Positions 25,747-37,583 of a DNA stretch of 64,000 nucleotides are shown here, piece after piece; position 1 is the first letter of the stretch, and every line of letters starts with the position of its first letter. Under the pieces are notes generated by a model. It worked only from the letters and a program-made list of their open reading frames with translations, was not told where the DNA came from and made no database searches. Origin of the DNA: Branchiostoma lanceolatum (lineage: Eukaryota > Chordata > Leptocardii > Amphioxiformes > Branchiostomatidae); assembly GCF_035083965.1 (NCBI RefSeq), contig NC_089738.1:10070734-10134733 (forward strand). Reading direction: 5' to 3'. Position numbers and translations under genes: made by a program.

Positions 25747-27399
25747 CATTGAGTTCAGTGCAGCAAAATTTCACCAAGAGTCGCTGTTGAACGATGTTCA
25801 TATACCAATATGTTGTCTATTTCGTCCAATTTGATATTCGCTATAAATGATTAGAACAGTTACATATTTTTTAAGAAATGCCAGCAGATAGACAAGTCAA
25901 TACTCTACAAACCGCATGACATCACATGTTTAGTCAAGTCAAATGTTTTATCTAATTAGGTCCGCTATTTTTTTCAGTAACTGAGTATATTATTGCTTTG
26001 AACCTGTAAGCTGTATATAGAACTGAGACCTGCCAGTTTTCTCACGCATGCACATGACGTTAGGCGTTGTAAATAGGACTTGCCGACTTAACAATCATTC
26101 GTCATAAACCGCCCCACCTCGTCATAAACCGTCCATTTTCGTCAAAACCGTCCAACTTCGGCAGAAACCGCCCCACTTCGTCAAAAACCGTCCATCTTCG
26201 TCCAGAACCGCCTAACTTCGTCAAAATCGATATATATATCGTCCAACTTCGTCAGAAACCGTCCATCTTCGTCAGAAACTGCCTAACTTCGTCAGAAATC
26301 GACCGTCTTCGTCAGAAACCGTCCATCTTCGTCCAGAACCGCCTAACTTCGTTAAAACCGTCCAACTTCGTCAGAAACCTGTCCATCTTCTTCAGAAACT
26401 GCCTAACTTCGTCAGAAATCGCCCATCTTCGTCAGAAACCGTCCAACTCCGATCATTTTATTTTATTTAGAAACCGTCCAACATGGTCGGGTTCGTCCAG
26501 GTTTCTGATATAAAGCCACAGAGTATGACAAGTAAGACTTGACTTTATTTACGTAAGATTGTACAGCAACAGCAGCATAATGCCTCGAAAATACATTTTG
26601 CCTTTAGCATTCAGATGAAATAAAAGAATGAAATACCTTGCAATGAATTTGTGCAAACAGCGTTTTTGTCCACCTAATATGATCCTTTTGGTCCCCCTTT
26701 CATAGTGCGGATTATTTGCCCATGTTCAGCATGTACAAACAGATAAAAACCAGAACAAAAATACTTCGTAAAAGTATTTCTACTACTAATGATATTCACG
26801 ATAACAATACGTATTGTGATCAAACATTTAAAGACACTTTTTTACTTATTACGTCACAAAACGTCTTTTAATTAAAATCTTTGGTACGCATGCAAACAGT
26901 TGTGCGAAAGGAAAAGAGAACTCATTTTATGGTTTCAAATCCTACAAATTACTGCTGAAAAATTGCAACCCCTGATTGGATTTATACCAGCATAAATTAA
27001 AACGTTTTCTCCCATGCACATTCAAAATTACTAAATAAATGTTCTGTTTGCTAGAAGTTGCAAGTTCTAGCCGTCCAATATGTATCTACATTATGATTAT
27101 CAAGCAACTTTCTCTTAACAAAATAAACAATATAATACTTATATATACTTCCCTAGATCGTGGATTGTCAGATATAATAAGATAAATAAGAAATTGCAAT
27201 TATATATAACCAACACAGTTGGGAAATATACTGCCTTTCAATACCATTCCAGAAAATTTTCAAATGAAACGGTAGAGCCCTTGTCATAAGGCCTTTATCC
27301 AATGGACGTTATGTATAAGGACAGCTCTTTGGCTTTAGGCTCTATTCTATAAATTCTAATTGCTATGGGTCATGGCCATGTTGGCCACGCCCACGTCGG
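25747..27399. other. Convergent 3' ends of the guanylate cyclase and BOK-like genes
   Basis: The two genes point at each other here. An AATAAA at 26619-26624 is a candidate plus-strand polyadenylation signal for the cyclase. A TTTATT at about 26544 would be AATAAA for the opposite strand. A 20-bp minisatellite occupies 26100-26452. The rest is AT-rich with no supported exon. Confidence 0.5.
26100..26452 (+). repeat. 20-bp minisatellite, about 18 degenerate copies
   Basis: Units of about 20 bp such as CGTCAGAAACCGTCCATCTT alternate with variants ending CCTAACTT or CCAACTT, and one unit is broken by a TATATATAT insert. The units are contiguous with no unique spacers, so this is a tandem satellite and not a CRISPR. 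It lies in the likely 3' UTR or downstream flank of the cyclase gene. Confidence 0.9.
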
Positions 27400-27660
27400 T
27401 CAAAGGTCAATGACGAAGAATGTTGCGGCTAGACCAATGGCTGCTCCGATCCCGCTGATCGCCCAGAACATGTTCGTTCTCCCGTCTCCACGGAAGTGTT
27501 TCACTAGACCGTACTGCAATACAAAAGAGATAAACAGCGAAGTTTAAAAACGCGTATTTTAGATTTAAAAAAGACACAGAATTCTTCAAACATACATGAT
27601 ATCGATACTTGAATGTTATCATTCTTCCGAGCTTTTCCAAAAGGGCTATCCAAAATACCG

Positions 27661-27714
<54 letters not shown>

Positions 27715-27767
27715 GCACGCACGCACGCACGCACGCAGGCACGCACGCAGGCACACGCACGCACGCA

Positions 27768-27832
<65 letters not shown>

Positions 27833-30800
27833 AAAAAAATAGAATAAAACTAAAAGATGATCACCCATCCTCCTTCCTGCACGAGCCACGAGGACAGTTT
27901 CCTGTCGGTGAAGTCCACCACGATGTCCACCAGCCGGCGTGTGAACATGGGATGTCCCTGGTGAACACAGTCCACGGCAAAGGCACCCGCCACCGCAAAC
28001 ATCGCCACAACCCGCGCCCACGTGATCCCCGTACTGAACAGTTCGTTAGCAACCGTCTGGAACAAAAATAAGTCCAACATCATTTCTTTATTTCTCCTCT
28101 TTCTCTCTCTCTCTTCTTTTTCCTTTCCCTCACTCCCTTTTTACCTCCGTGAAACGGGGGTATAATTATAGTGACTTGTTGTGTGTTTGTGACGGTCGTG
28201 TCTGTTCGACGATATATTATGACTTGAGAATCCCTGGATTCTCTCCATATTTGGTATGTGGGTAGCTAAGTCTAAGTGAGTCCTCGGAATAATTAGATTT
28301 AAGTGACGTGTTATGGCACTGCAGCGGAACGTCCGGTTGATATCTTGTGTTCTGCACATGCTATATATATATATGACCATGGTTTTTGAGCGATAGCTAG
28401 GTCTTGCTCTGCCTCTGTCTCTTTCCTCTGTTTTACCTTCAATCCTTTCTCTTCTCCTTTTTGGGTTCTTTCGTTATGTTTCTATGTTTCTCTACCGTCA
28501 AAATTCACGGTGTACCATTTAATCGATTCTAGTTCACAAGACAAATGTAGGTTAGTTCTGTGTCCGCTACCATTGGAGTAAATATCTACGTATACGGAAT
28601 GCAGTCTTCCCCTTGGCTGTTAAAATAATACAACGCTTACTAGACTGGAGTGGTAATTAAAACTTTGTGAAAAGACGTTGACCTCTTGCCTTATTATTAT
28701 CAACTTCCAACATTTTTTTTTAGTCGAGAGAGAGACAGAGAGAGAGGGGGGAGAGAAAGAAAGTGAATTCGAAATCAGATCTCAGAACCATTGACTTTCC
28801 TCCTCCAGCATCTAAGTGGGTTTAACAACTGTCTGGATCTTAACGCTGCTACTTGATCTCCATTAAGTTGGAGACGGTACATCTGGCGCAGACCTCTTGG
28901 CTGACCCTTAACGAGACTGAAGGGTTCGGAAAAACCTGACTAATGGTAACCAGATACTTCTCATTATCTGAGAGGATCTCTGCCGACCACTTGGACTTCA
29001 GCCAAAACGATGTTCAACTCCTCTGGCAGATTCACTACTTTATATGTATTTTGGAAAAGAAGAAAGAAAGAAAGGAAAGAAAGTAATAATAATTCATTTG
29101 CATTTTAAAAAACAACAACAAAAAAACAGGGCAGTCTTTAAATACTTGTGCAGAATATATGATAGGACCATCAGCCAGTATGAGCACATTGTGAACAAAA
29201 ATATTGATGATATTTGGTAACGTTATTGGCACATGACCATGCCGGTCGAGTCAGACCTATACACTGCACGCATATAAGGCCTAGGAAAAATGTTGTGTTT
29301 CCGGTTACCCGACCGACCCGAGCAAAGACCTGTCGACACCTTTTTTGTTGGCTGCTGGCAAGGGAAAATCTTGATCAAACTTTCTGTATTCCACACTCTT
29401 TTAACAGATGAGGGCTTTGAACATTTGATGTAAGAATATATCAATGTGTATAATCATTTCACTTCTTTGTTCAGTTTATTGATACTGATGCATTCCAGTT
29501 TTACATTCATTTTCTAACATGTATTTGAATCAATCTGACCGACATGTAAACATGTAAAAAAAAAATGAAAAAGGGAATCCTACCTACCGACCCTATTGTT
29601 TTCAGGACCGTAACCGGAAACACAACATTTCTTTCCCTGGGCCTGATGTCATAATCGCGTGACTGTAGTTTCATACGCTGGCAACTTCTGGTTTAACCAT
29701 CCAACATGGCGGACTACACTAAGGTCATAGTCACGTGAGTGTAGGTTTAACCATCCAAGATGGTGGAAAACACTTACGTCTAATCACGTGAGTTCAGGTT
29801 AAACCATCCAAGATGGCGGACAACACGTCATAGTCACGTGAGTGTAGGTTCAACTATCCAACATTGCGGACAGCACTCACGTGATACGCGCCGTTTTGAG
29901 TATCAAGACAAGGTCACGGAAAAAGTTAGTAGGGCAGTCAAAATAGGTCAGATCAAGCATACAAATGTGACTCTGATACCGTGACAAGTTCACCAATCTC
30001 CTACAGTGCTTCAGAGGAATCAGACTTTTGTGAGAAACGAGATTTTTCGAGTCAAACTTGACCTATTTTTCGCTGGTTTCGCCATTGTTTCAACCCCAAA
30101 TACGCACTTAATGGGGGTTTCGCGGCACCCGTTATAGGGTTACGGGACCACTGTCTTATCCGATATATACAAATATAATACTTAAAAAGCTTCAAATGTC
30201 TTCAGATTAATTGAGCAACATTCTCACAAGGGGGCAGCTGTAGATATACGGAGAGTGCTGTAGATATATGAAGGAAAAACCTGTAGATTTGGGGAGAAGA
30301 CTGGAGAATGAAAGAGACGCATGGAGAAAGCTGGAAACAGATGGAGAAAGCTGGAGAATGACGGACAAAGCTGTAGAATTTGGGATAATACTGGAGGATG
30401 CATGATAGAGAACCATGGAGAAAGCTGAAGAATGAAGGATAAACCTGTAGTTTTGGGGAGAATACTGGAGAATGATAGATGGAACCATGGAGAAGGTAGG
30501 AGTGAAGGAAAAACCTGTAGATTTTAGGAAAATCGCAGAGCTAGAGAATGATAGAGACTGGAGACAGGCGGAGAGAGCTTTTTCTTCATTCTGCAGCGTT
30601 CTCCGTCTGTCTCAAGCTTTCTCCATGATTCTCCCGAAATCTACAGGTCTTTCCTTCATTCTGCAGCTTTCTCCCTCTGTCTCCAGCTTATTCCTCCATT
30701 CTGCAGCACTCTCCCTATATATATAGCTGCCCCCTTCTGAGAATGTTGCTCAATAAATGTGCAGCTTTTCAAGTAGTTATATTTGCATATATCGGATAAG

Positions 30801-33800
30801 ACAGCGATCCCGTAACCGGGTGCCGCGAAACCCCCATTTCAGGGGTGCGTATTTGGGGTTGAAAACTATGGCAAAACCATAGAAAATCCGGTGGAAAATT
30901 GGTCAACTTTGACTCGAAAAATCTCATTTCTTACAAATGTCTGATTCCTCCGATGCACTGTAGAAGATTAGTCAACTCGTCACGATAACGGAGACACCTT
31001 TATATGCTTGATCTGACCTATTTTGAATGCACTATTGATTTTTTTCCGTGACCATGTCTTGATACTCAAAACGGCGCGTATCACACGTCATAGTCACGTG
31101 AATGCAAACAATGAATTCTCAGTCACTGATGACCGATGAAAGAGAGTAGATGCTGTTTGGAACGACTGACTGTTTAGAGAATTTATGCAGTTGATTGAGT
31201 TATATTGTGTTTCATATTCTGTCCAATGGTCGATAAGAACAGTTTGTCAATTGATACCTCAAAACTGGTCTCGAGGATGGACTCGGACGACAGTGTGATG
31301 TTGATCTGTCTGGACACGTCCCGGTACAGGTGTGGGTACATCCTCTCTAGCTCCCCTCCCATCTTCTGAAGCTGGGACGACACCTGTTGACAAATAGATG
31401 AATCAGTAAATAAAACAAATCACTTGGGAAAAAGGACCACGCCTTGGAGTCCACCTAGATGGAATACAAGAGCTACACAGCAGCTACAACCTTTAAATAA
31501 AATTTGAATTTATCTGAAGGTCACATTTGCATTCAAAGTATAAGTTACATTCCGCACATTATGTAGAAAACAATTTGAAAATTTAGAAAGTAACTTACAT
31601 ATGTTAGGATGATATTGTTGTTGAATACTTTGAAGAATTGAAAATATCGCCCTAGTGTGTTTCTATATCATACAAATGTGGATTCTGTAGCCTTTCTTCG
31701 TTTTGTAATGTGATGCCTATCGTAAAATATTACCAAAACTGTCTTTGTTCTCCAAGAAATGATATCATAATATTTTTCTGACCTCAGTTGGTCTTCGTTT
31801 GGCATCGGGAAGTCTACCGCGGGTCAGGTTAGATTTCTTCAGGCGACCGTTGATGTAGTCCCGTATGAGCTGCCTGGACTCGTCGATAACGGACTTTTCT
31901 GTGGGTGCTGCCTGGGACCATAGCGAAGCTGTGAGACACACAAAATATAAACGTGTTAAGAAATGAAAGGAAATATTGTCCAGTTCTAGATCTTGGAAGG
32001 CGTGTTCAAATCTAATGGAGTGTCTGCTTTTCCTTTACGCCGGGAAGGCTCCAGAATTATTGTTTCAACACCCTGACAAGTGTTTATTAAACATCCCGCC
32101 CACCCACATACACATGTATCATGGTCCGCCCCTTAGGGGAGTAGAGGGGAAACGTTTCATCCACCCTGCATGTATAACGAACCGCCCCTATGCCTTTCTG
32201 TGCCACTTGTTCCGTACAACACTTGAGACTCGCCCACCTGACACAAACCGGGGCGTGTTTTCAATATACAGAGGTGGGTCACCAAACTGGTAGCCACACA
32301 ACTATATTAGAAACAGCTTTTCTTGAGCATTAGCAGCCTTAACTCCAGGGCAATGCACCTAGAAACCCGGGACAGTTCATTGACCGAAGCATGAAACAGG
32401 ATATTGGCATGCCAGCTATGTTAGTTTAGTACAAACATGTCTTCGTTGTGAACTTACCCCGGCGTAATCTGCGACGTGTACGTAACATGGCGTCCGAACG
32501 GATATCCACTTAAAGAACTATTTACACACACCAAATTATCATCCCTGATATCTTCACATACACATAACACAACGGGCTGCAAGTGGCTGACGACGGGAAT
32601 CGAACCATGAACCGAGGGGGGTTTGAAGAGGAGTCACACGTATACACACCCACCTACCCCATGATGTGAAGACTTGACTTGCAACTGAGCTTCGTTTCCT
32701 ACGACGTGGCATTATTATAATAACTCAGGTCACTGCACACGCTAACTGTTCCCTCCCCCCCGGCTAGCGGCACAGACAACGCCCGGCAGGTAACCAGGGA
32801 ACATCGCCGGAGTCCTGGGCCTCCTCACTGACTTAAGCAGGTGTTGTAGTGCATGGCCTCTTTGTTAGCGCTATGTTTTCTCGGATAACTTGAGACCAAA
32901 CCACTTCAAACAAAGGAGGTTGCGACCGAGTTATTTAGACATTTAGAAGGTGTCACTCATTCTACATTCTTTCTTTTATGTATAAAGGCTTACGCTGTCT
33001 TTCTCGTAGTGGCGAAACAATCTTTAGATTACAAGGAGTTTGGTGGGCGGTCTTAAAGGCACGTTTTTTCATAGACAACACCCCTGCCATGTCATCAGCA
33101 TCTTATGCTTGACAAATAAAGACAACAATAAGAAAGGTCCTCATGATTAGAAGGTGTTTGGAGTTTGTTTACTCAGCAAACATTTGAGGCAAATTGGCGA
33201 AGAAGGCACTGAGAATACACCTTATGTTAACACGTCAAACATAGGGCAACTGGCACGTCAGCAGTTGTGGGTGGTTTGGTCGTATACAAAGTCGTATTCT
33301 TCTGGGACCCTTCAAGTGCTATCCCGCCGGAGTGAGAAACTACAGCCGACGACTTGTTATGTCAACCTACTTAGCTCCTCTTGGAATGTACCATCTGTAA
33401 AATGCGCAAGGGGGGACCTGAACGAATAAAAGTTCAGTTTAATCCACAGTAATCCAACAGGGCAGGTCTATTGGTTTGATTTATTCATTTCGCTATCAAA
33501 AAGTACAGCCAGGGCTACCCAACTAGCAAATCTATCACTGTGTGTATTGGGGATGTGAGGGGCAAGACATTAGCGTATAAGGTAAAGGTAAAACGGTCGA
33601 CTTTAGGACGAAGATGCATTTAGCATGACGTTTTTTCGTTACCTAGTAGTGCAATACGACTTCGCTACAACTCGCGTATTTTAGCCAACACACCGGGTCA
33701 CCCCTACTCTTCTCGATAAGTGTGTTGGGTTCTTTTACGTGCAGAGATTTGACGCTTGAGGCTTATGGCTATGCCTGAAGCTCCCTCATACACGGACCAC

Positions 33801-36800
33801 CGGCTTTACGTCACCATCCGAAATGACGAATATGCAATCCCTTACAACAGGTCCGAGCTGGGGCCGACCATAGGATCAAACTCACTAATCTAAAAAAAGG
33901 AGGAGACGAAATGTAGGACAACAATTAAAAAATAACAAATTGTACCAACCGCTGAACTGAAGAGACATTGCGCTGGTAATTTCTTACCCCCTCCCCCACT
34001 GTCATTCTTGGCTCGTCCCTTAACTACATTGTATTTGAACAAGTTCACGGGTGGACACTTCTGTCAGGTTATTGAACTAAGATTGCATAACATGATTAAC
34101 TGGTAACTAGGTAAGATTAACAAGGGATAGTGTTGTTGTTGGGCAACTGGCGATGCCATAATTAGCTTTGTAAGAGTACCGCTCGTTATAGTATCCCATG
34201 ATATGAATCATATGCATTTTTTTTACAAAGAAAGCAGCTATAGGGGCATTCATGTACTTCTGTAATTGGACATACAGTGATCACATGGATGAGGTTAATG
34301 TAAAGCTTGTATATTGAACCCGCGGTAGTTTCATACCACCCCAAGAGTAACGATATTTCAACATAGATTTACTTTGTAGTTGCGCTAGCGGACACAAGAT
34401 CAAGAGGTTCCGGGTTCGATTCCTGGCATTCCTGATGAGGAGACGTTGTGTCTTTGGGAAAGAAACTTTCCACGACTTTCCTCACTCCACCCAGGTGTAA
34501 AAATGGAACCTGACTTCGGTTTGGGATGTAAAAGGCGGTGACAGGAGATGGTTGGGCTCTGCCTTCCAATACCGTGCCCTAGACACATTGGATAACAACA
34601 CGCTGTCCCTAAAAGGCTATGAGACTACCTTTACCTTACTATATAGATAACCAACAAGGACTTTTCCTTGACTTCCCACCAACAAAACCGTCAAACGTTA
34701 TTTCGAGTGGACTCCGTGATACTAGTACATTAGGCTCACAGTAACATTCAAAATGGTTTCAAACAAGGATGTTCTATCGATAGAACCTCCTTGCTTCAAT
34801 GCAGATGGTCACATATATTTCTGGCATATATTTGAGCCTACAATGCCACGAGACCCAATAGCAGAGGTCGGCTTACCGTAAATGAAATACCATCATCAGA
34901 AGTGTGTTCAGACCAATCAATTTAATTTGATTAGCCGTAATATATATACGGTACAATACGTCACAAGATATTCGATTACGTAAACGCTTGCAACTCTGTA
35001 CAAGCCAAACGCTTTTCCTACGTGATTTGTCGATTGCACTATGTATTTGCATAACCTATGCATTCACTGCTTCCAGATTTAACCATCCAACATGGCGGAC
35101 AATACTTACGCAATAGTCACGTGACTACAAACACATACTAGATTTACAATGCACGCTGTTTTGTACGTTTAACTTTACTCCTTTTAGTACAATTATTAAG
35201 CGACTGATACAACAACAAAATAATTCCACCTATATAGCATATTTTACTCTATCCCACATTCAGGAAAAATATTGGTAACGTTTTATATTTACATATGCGC
35301 TCAATGCAGGAAGCCCTGTGGTAGTAGCTGGCCTAATTTCTGGTAAGCTGAGAATTGATTCTTCAATCAACCATGGAAAATAACCTGAAGGTTTCAATCT
35401 TAAAAGCACCATATTTCATCATCTTTTTTCCAATGGCCAATGTTTACCTAGAATGGCCAAAACAATTTGAGTAACGAACGAAAAATCAAAATCTATAACG
35501 TTACATAAATATAAGTTCTTGACATGTGCTCTGTTCATTATTGTATATATACATGTAAGGACGTATGAAAACAAACCTCCATGGCGGGGTTATAACACGG
35601 TGTGAAATGTAGAGATATGCTCCAGTCCAAAACGTGCCGTGGCACACAATGAAATGTGACTGTTACCGAAACGTGGTGGCACACTATGGAATAGCACGTT
35701 CTGAAAATAAACGACAACGCTCAAATCTCAAAACTGAAACAAATGGCGGGAAATGGGAGACGTACCTTCGGGGGAGTCAGACGATAAAACCTTAGCCGAG
35801 TCACGATTGGGTTTTCCCGCCAACCCCGACGAACGTGTTTGCTTCATCTCAAATCCCGAAGAAGGTTTTCTTCTCAGTTTTTCTAACAGATGTCTTCCAC
35901 TCATTTTCCACTCAAAATGGCTATGTAGTATTCAGTATAGCTGCCGGGACACTTGTATTCACTTGAGGGTAGATCAAATACCCTGGCTAAATAATAGGGT
36001 CCAAATCACGACCCAATACCCTCAGCGAAGGACGATTACCGTTACCCCTAATCAAATTAAAACCCCATTAGTACGTCGTGGTGTCACACGATATACTGAT
36101 ACGAGTACTAGTGTAGTATCACTTCAATGCCACTCGTACGGCTACACGAGATATGACGGCAATACTATATCAATATTCAATATCTCTTCAGAACGCAGAC
36201 AATTAGGGAATAGCATATGACCCTTGTGTGAATTTTCAAGATAGGACTAGGCGTGACTTTTGAACCTATGTACTGGTGTTAGATTGCTCTCGAGTGGCTA
36301 GAGTGGTAAGGTTTGGACCGCACTTTATTCAAATATCCCTATGAGTGCCCCCCCCCCCCCATATTGCACTACAAAAGTAGCCAGCGCTTCGTAGGCAGTG
36401 CATTTGGCTACCTTGTACAACAATCAGATATCAACAAGCGTTGATTATAAGTCCATAAGTTGCAGTAAGCCCTTAATAATCTATAAGTAATGAATGAAGT
36501 GTTAAATCCGTTTAAAAAGGTGCGATAACTGATGTAGAAAATTCGAATATATTTTCCCGTAGCGACTTGTAATGTATCTGCGTTACAGTCCAAATCCGCA
36601 AGAGGGCAACACATTCCAGCAGGCTGTACTGCATGCCGTGTGCATTCAAATGCCCTTAGGCTTTTCTGCACCAGTTACAAGTTGTCGTCTTCCTTTTATC
36701 ATTGAACACACAAGCTGTTGTCGGCATTGTTAGCATATCTAAAAATAGATAAAACTTTGCCAATAGACAACCTTCACCCACATGTGCACTATTGTGCGAG

Positions 36801-37583
36801 AGGGTGTGGTCGCCACGTATACTTCAATTTCTAGCGAGTAAATTATTGGAGAAATCGACCGAAAATTGTAGGGTTTAAATCCACTCAGATATTGGGTTAC
36901 AATGGATAAAGGACATCAAAGTTTAGTGATGCATTGTTGGGACCGATCTTACACGACACGGTAGACTGGCATGTATTTGTAGTGTAGTTGAGTCATGCTA
37001 GACCAAATAATGCATGGTTTATAAATTATCAAGGAGCTAGTTCTGTCTTTAAACTTGGTAGGAACTTTAAGATTTAGGATTCGTTAAAATTTCGGAGAAG
37101 TTAGAATTGTAGAAAGGGGTTACGTTGAGTGAAGATTAAAATTCTTAGTGATAACAAACAATTTTGGTAGAAAAGTTTCGAGGTACATTCATGATACACT
37201 GGTGAATATTGTACGGTTTCTTGGTCTTATATTTCGGCTAGGGTAAGCATTTAAGCTGTTACAAAACAATACGCCCCCAATAGCTAGGAAAAGCATACAC
37301 ACAAGTTCTAGAAGTAGATTTTGTAAGATGATTTACCTTTAAGAGTTTCAGGCACGTCCAGCACGTATTGTCGTAAATCCAGTACCGAGTCCTTGGCACT
37401 CCTCAAGCAGGCCTTGACGCTGAACTCCCGCAGGAATTTCCGCACACGTGCCGATACACCTCTGCCCTCCTCCCCGCTGGAGTCGATAGTCTCTAATTCT
37501 TCCCCGTCAGAATCATGCTCGTGTTCCTCGTCTAGGGAAGGCAGAGGTTGATCCACACCGCCTTCCCCTCCCACCAGATCCAT
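27400..37583 (-). CDS. BOK: BOK-like multidomain pro-apoptotic BCL2-family protein, with distal first coding exon
   Basis: Family role: BOK/BAK/BAX proteins permeabilise the mitochondrial outer membrane; BOK also acts at the ER. Minus-strand exons: 37337-37583 (distal start), 31783-31928, 31258-31383, 27865-28056, 27400-27513 (TGA at 27402-27400). Phases are 1, 0, 0, 0; 825 nt, 274 residues. The core shows [19 protein letters not shown] (BOK helix 1 type), a BH3 segment [22 protein letters not shown]1 [19 protein letters not shown] followed by AVDCVHQG (AVDCV is BOK-like), BH2 WLVQEGGW and a C-terminal anchor [21 protein letters not shown]3 has GG where BCL2 proteins usually have GD. The distal exon adds about 82 acidic residues ([10 protein letters not shown]...) absent from human BOK. 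A second phase-1 first exon at 32458-32488 gives a 202-residue protein, close to human BOK's 212. BOK identity is strong; a BAK-like name is less likely. Confidence 0.88.
27661..27830. repeat. Compound (CA)n/(CGCA)n microsatellite in the last BOK intron
   Basis: Two CA tracts flank a central CGCA/GCAGGCAC segment, about 170 bp in all. It begins roughly 150 bp from exon 27400-27513 and ends about 35 bp from exon 27865-28056, nearly filling the 351-bp intron. Confidence 0.98.
28140..28400 (+). repeat. Interspersed repeat, possibly family A, copy 3
   Basis: Opens with a CCTCCGT/ACGGGGG stem, then TTGTGTGTTTGTGACGG, a GACTTGAGAATCCCTGGAT segment, ATATTTGGTATGTGGGTAG and a TAAGTGAGTC block. The order resembles copies at 5060 and 14997 but divergence is high. 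It is intronic in the BOK-like gene. Confidence 0.5.
29278..29645. mobile_element. Small element with ~35-bp terminal inverted repeats (MITE-like)
   Basis: The left end reads GGCCTAGG followed by AAATGTTGTGTTTCCGGTTA; the right end carries the reverse complement, TAACCGGAAACACAACATTT then CCCTGGGCC. The ~370-bp body has no coding capacity. A related half (GGGTAACCGGAAACACAA, TTGTTTCCTGGGCC) is at 46400-46434. I could not define a clear target-site duplication. It lies in a BOK intron. Confidence 0.6.
29698..29880 (+). repeat. ~53-bp tandem array with YY1-like and CACGTG sites
   Basis: Units begin CATCCAA at 29698, 29752 and 29805 and TATCCAA at 29855 (periods 54, 53, 50). Each carries an ATCCAAGATGGCGG-type YY1-like motif and, about 25 bp later, TCACGTGA, a palindromic E-box. 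The last unit is cut by the fold-back element. Solo or partial units appear at 31084-31105 and at 35079-35130. Confidence 0.85.
29881..31084. mobile_element. 1.2-kb fold-back element with ~350-bp inverted arms
   Basis: The left arm begins GTGATACGCGCCGTTTTGAG and the right arm ends with its exact reverse complement, CTCAAAACGGCGCGTATCAC. The arms continue as imperfect inverted copies through GGGTTTCGCGGCACCCG, TATCCGATATAT and TGAGCAACATTCTCA. The core (about 30240-30725) is a GGAGAAAGCTGGAGAATGA-type minisatellite that flips to its complement (CTCC-rich) near 30575. No transposase frame is present. It interrupts the E-box array in a BOK intron. Confidence 0.9.
32458..32488 (-). CDS. BOK: Alternative proximal first coding exon of the BOK-like gene
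   Basis: Reads [10 protein letters not shown] and ends on a strong GTAAGT donor at phase 1, the same phase as the distal first exon, so it can join the exon at 31783-31928 without a frame change. The resulting 202-residue protein has a short basic N-terminus instead of the 82-residue acidic one. The exon is only 31 nt of coding sequence; the donor and phase are seen, use as a promoter or exon is inferred. Confidence 0.5.
33640..33890 (-). repeat. Interspersed repeat containing the family B tail, inverted
   Basis: CCGGGTCACCCCTACTCTTC and GTGTGTTGGGTTCTTTTACG are the reverse complement of the family B blocks at 15295-15355. The copy extends into CTCCCTCATACACGGACC, GAAATGACGAATATG and AGCTGGGGCCGACCATAGGA, so it is more complete than the other copies. 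It lies in a BOK intron. Confidence 0.65.
34375..34640 (+). mobile_element. tRNA-derived SINE
   Basis: GTTGCGCTAGCGG (A-box-like) is followed 20-30 bp later by GGTTCGATTCC at 34413-34423, a canonical tRNA B box. The body continues through CCTGATGAGGAGACGTTGTG, CTTTCCTCACTCCACCCAGG and a tail ending in CTATGAGACTACCTTTACCT. The same body blocks, diverged, occur near 39915-39995. No tRNA cloverleaf is intact, so it is a SINE and not a tRNA gene. Confidence 0.7.
35074..35135 (+). repeat. Solo unit of the YY1-like/E-box repeat
   Basis: CCAGATTTAACCATCCAAC, ATGGCGGACAATACTTACG and ATAGTCACGTGACTAC match the unit tandemly repeated at 29698-29880, 5 kb away in the same gene region. It could be a dispersed repeat or a conserved control module. 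Confidence 0.7.

Noticed and set aside
26100-26452. Regular ~20-bp repeats that look CRISPR-like
   Set aside because: Units abut with no unique spacers and the genome is clearly eukaryotic; it is a minisatellite.
27407-28021. Long minus-strand frame of about 204 codons and several Thr-His / Cys-Val frames
   Set aside because: They read the CA/GT microsatellite and run across real BOK splice sites in other frames.
34379-34430. tRNA gene
   Set aside because: A and B boxes are present but no cloverleaf with paired acceptor and anticodon stems; it continues into a SINE body.
35753-36220. 155-codon plus-strand frame in the BOK intron
   Set aside because: No recognisable protein, no conserved-looking splice sites, composition like flanking noncoding DNA.
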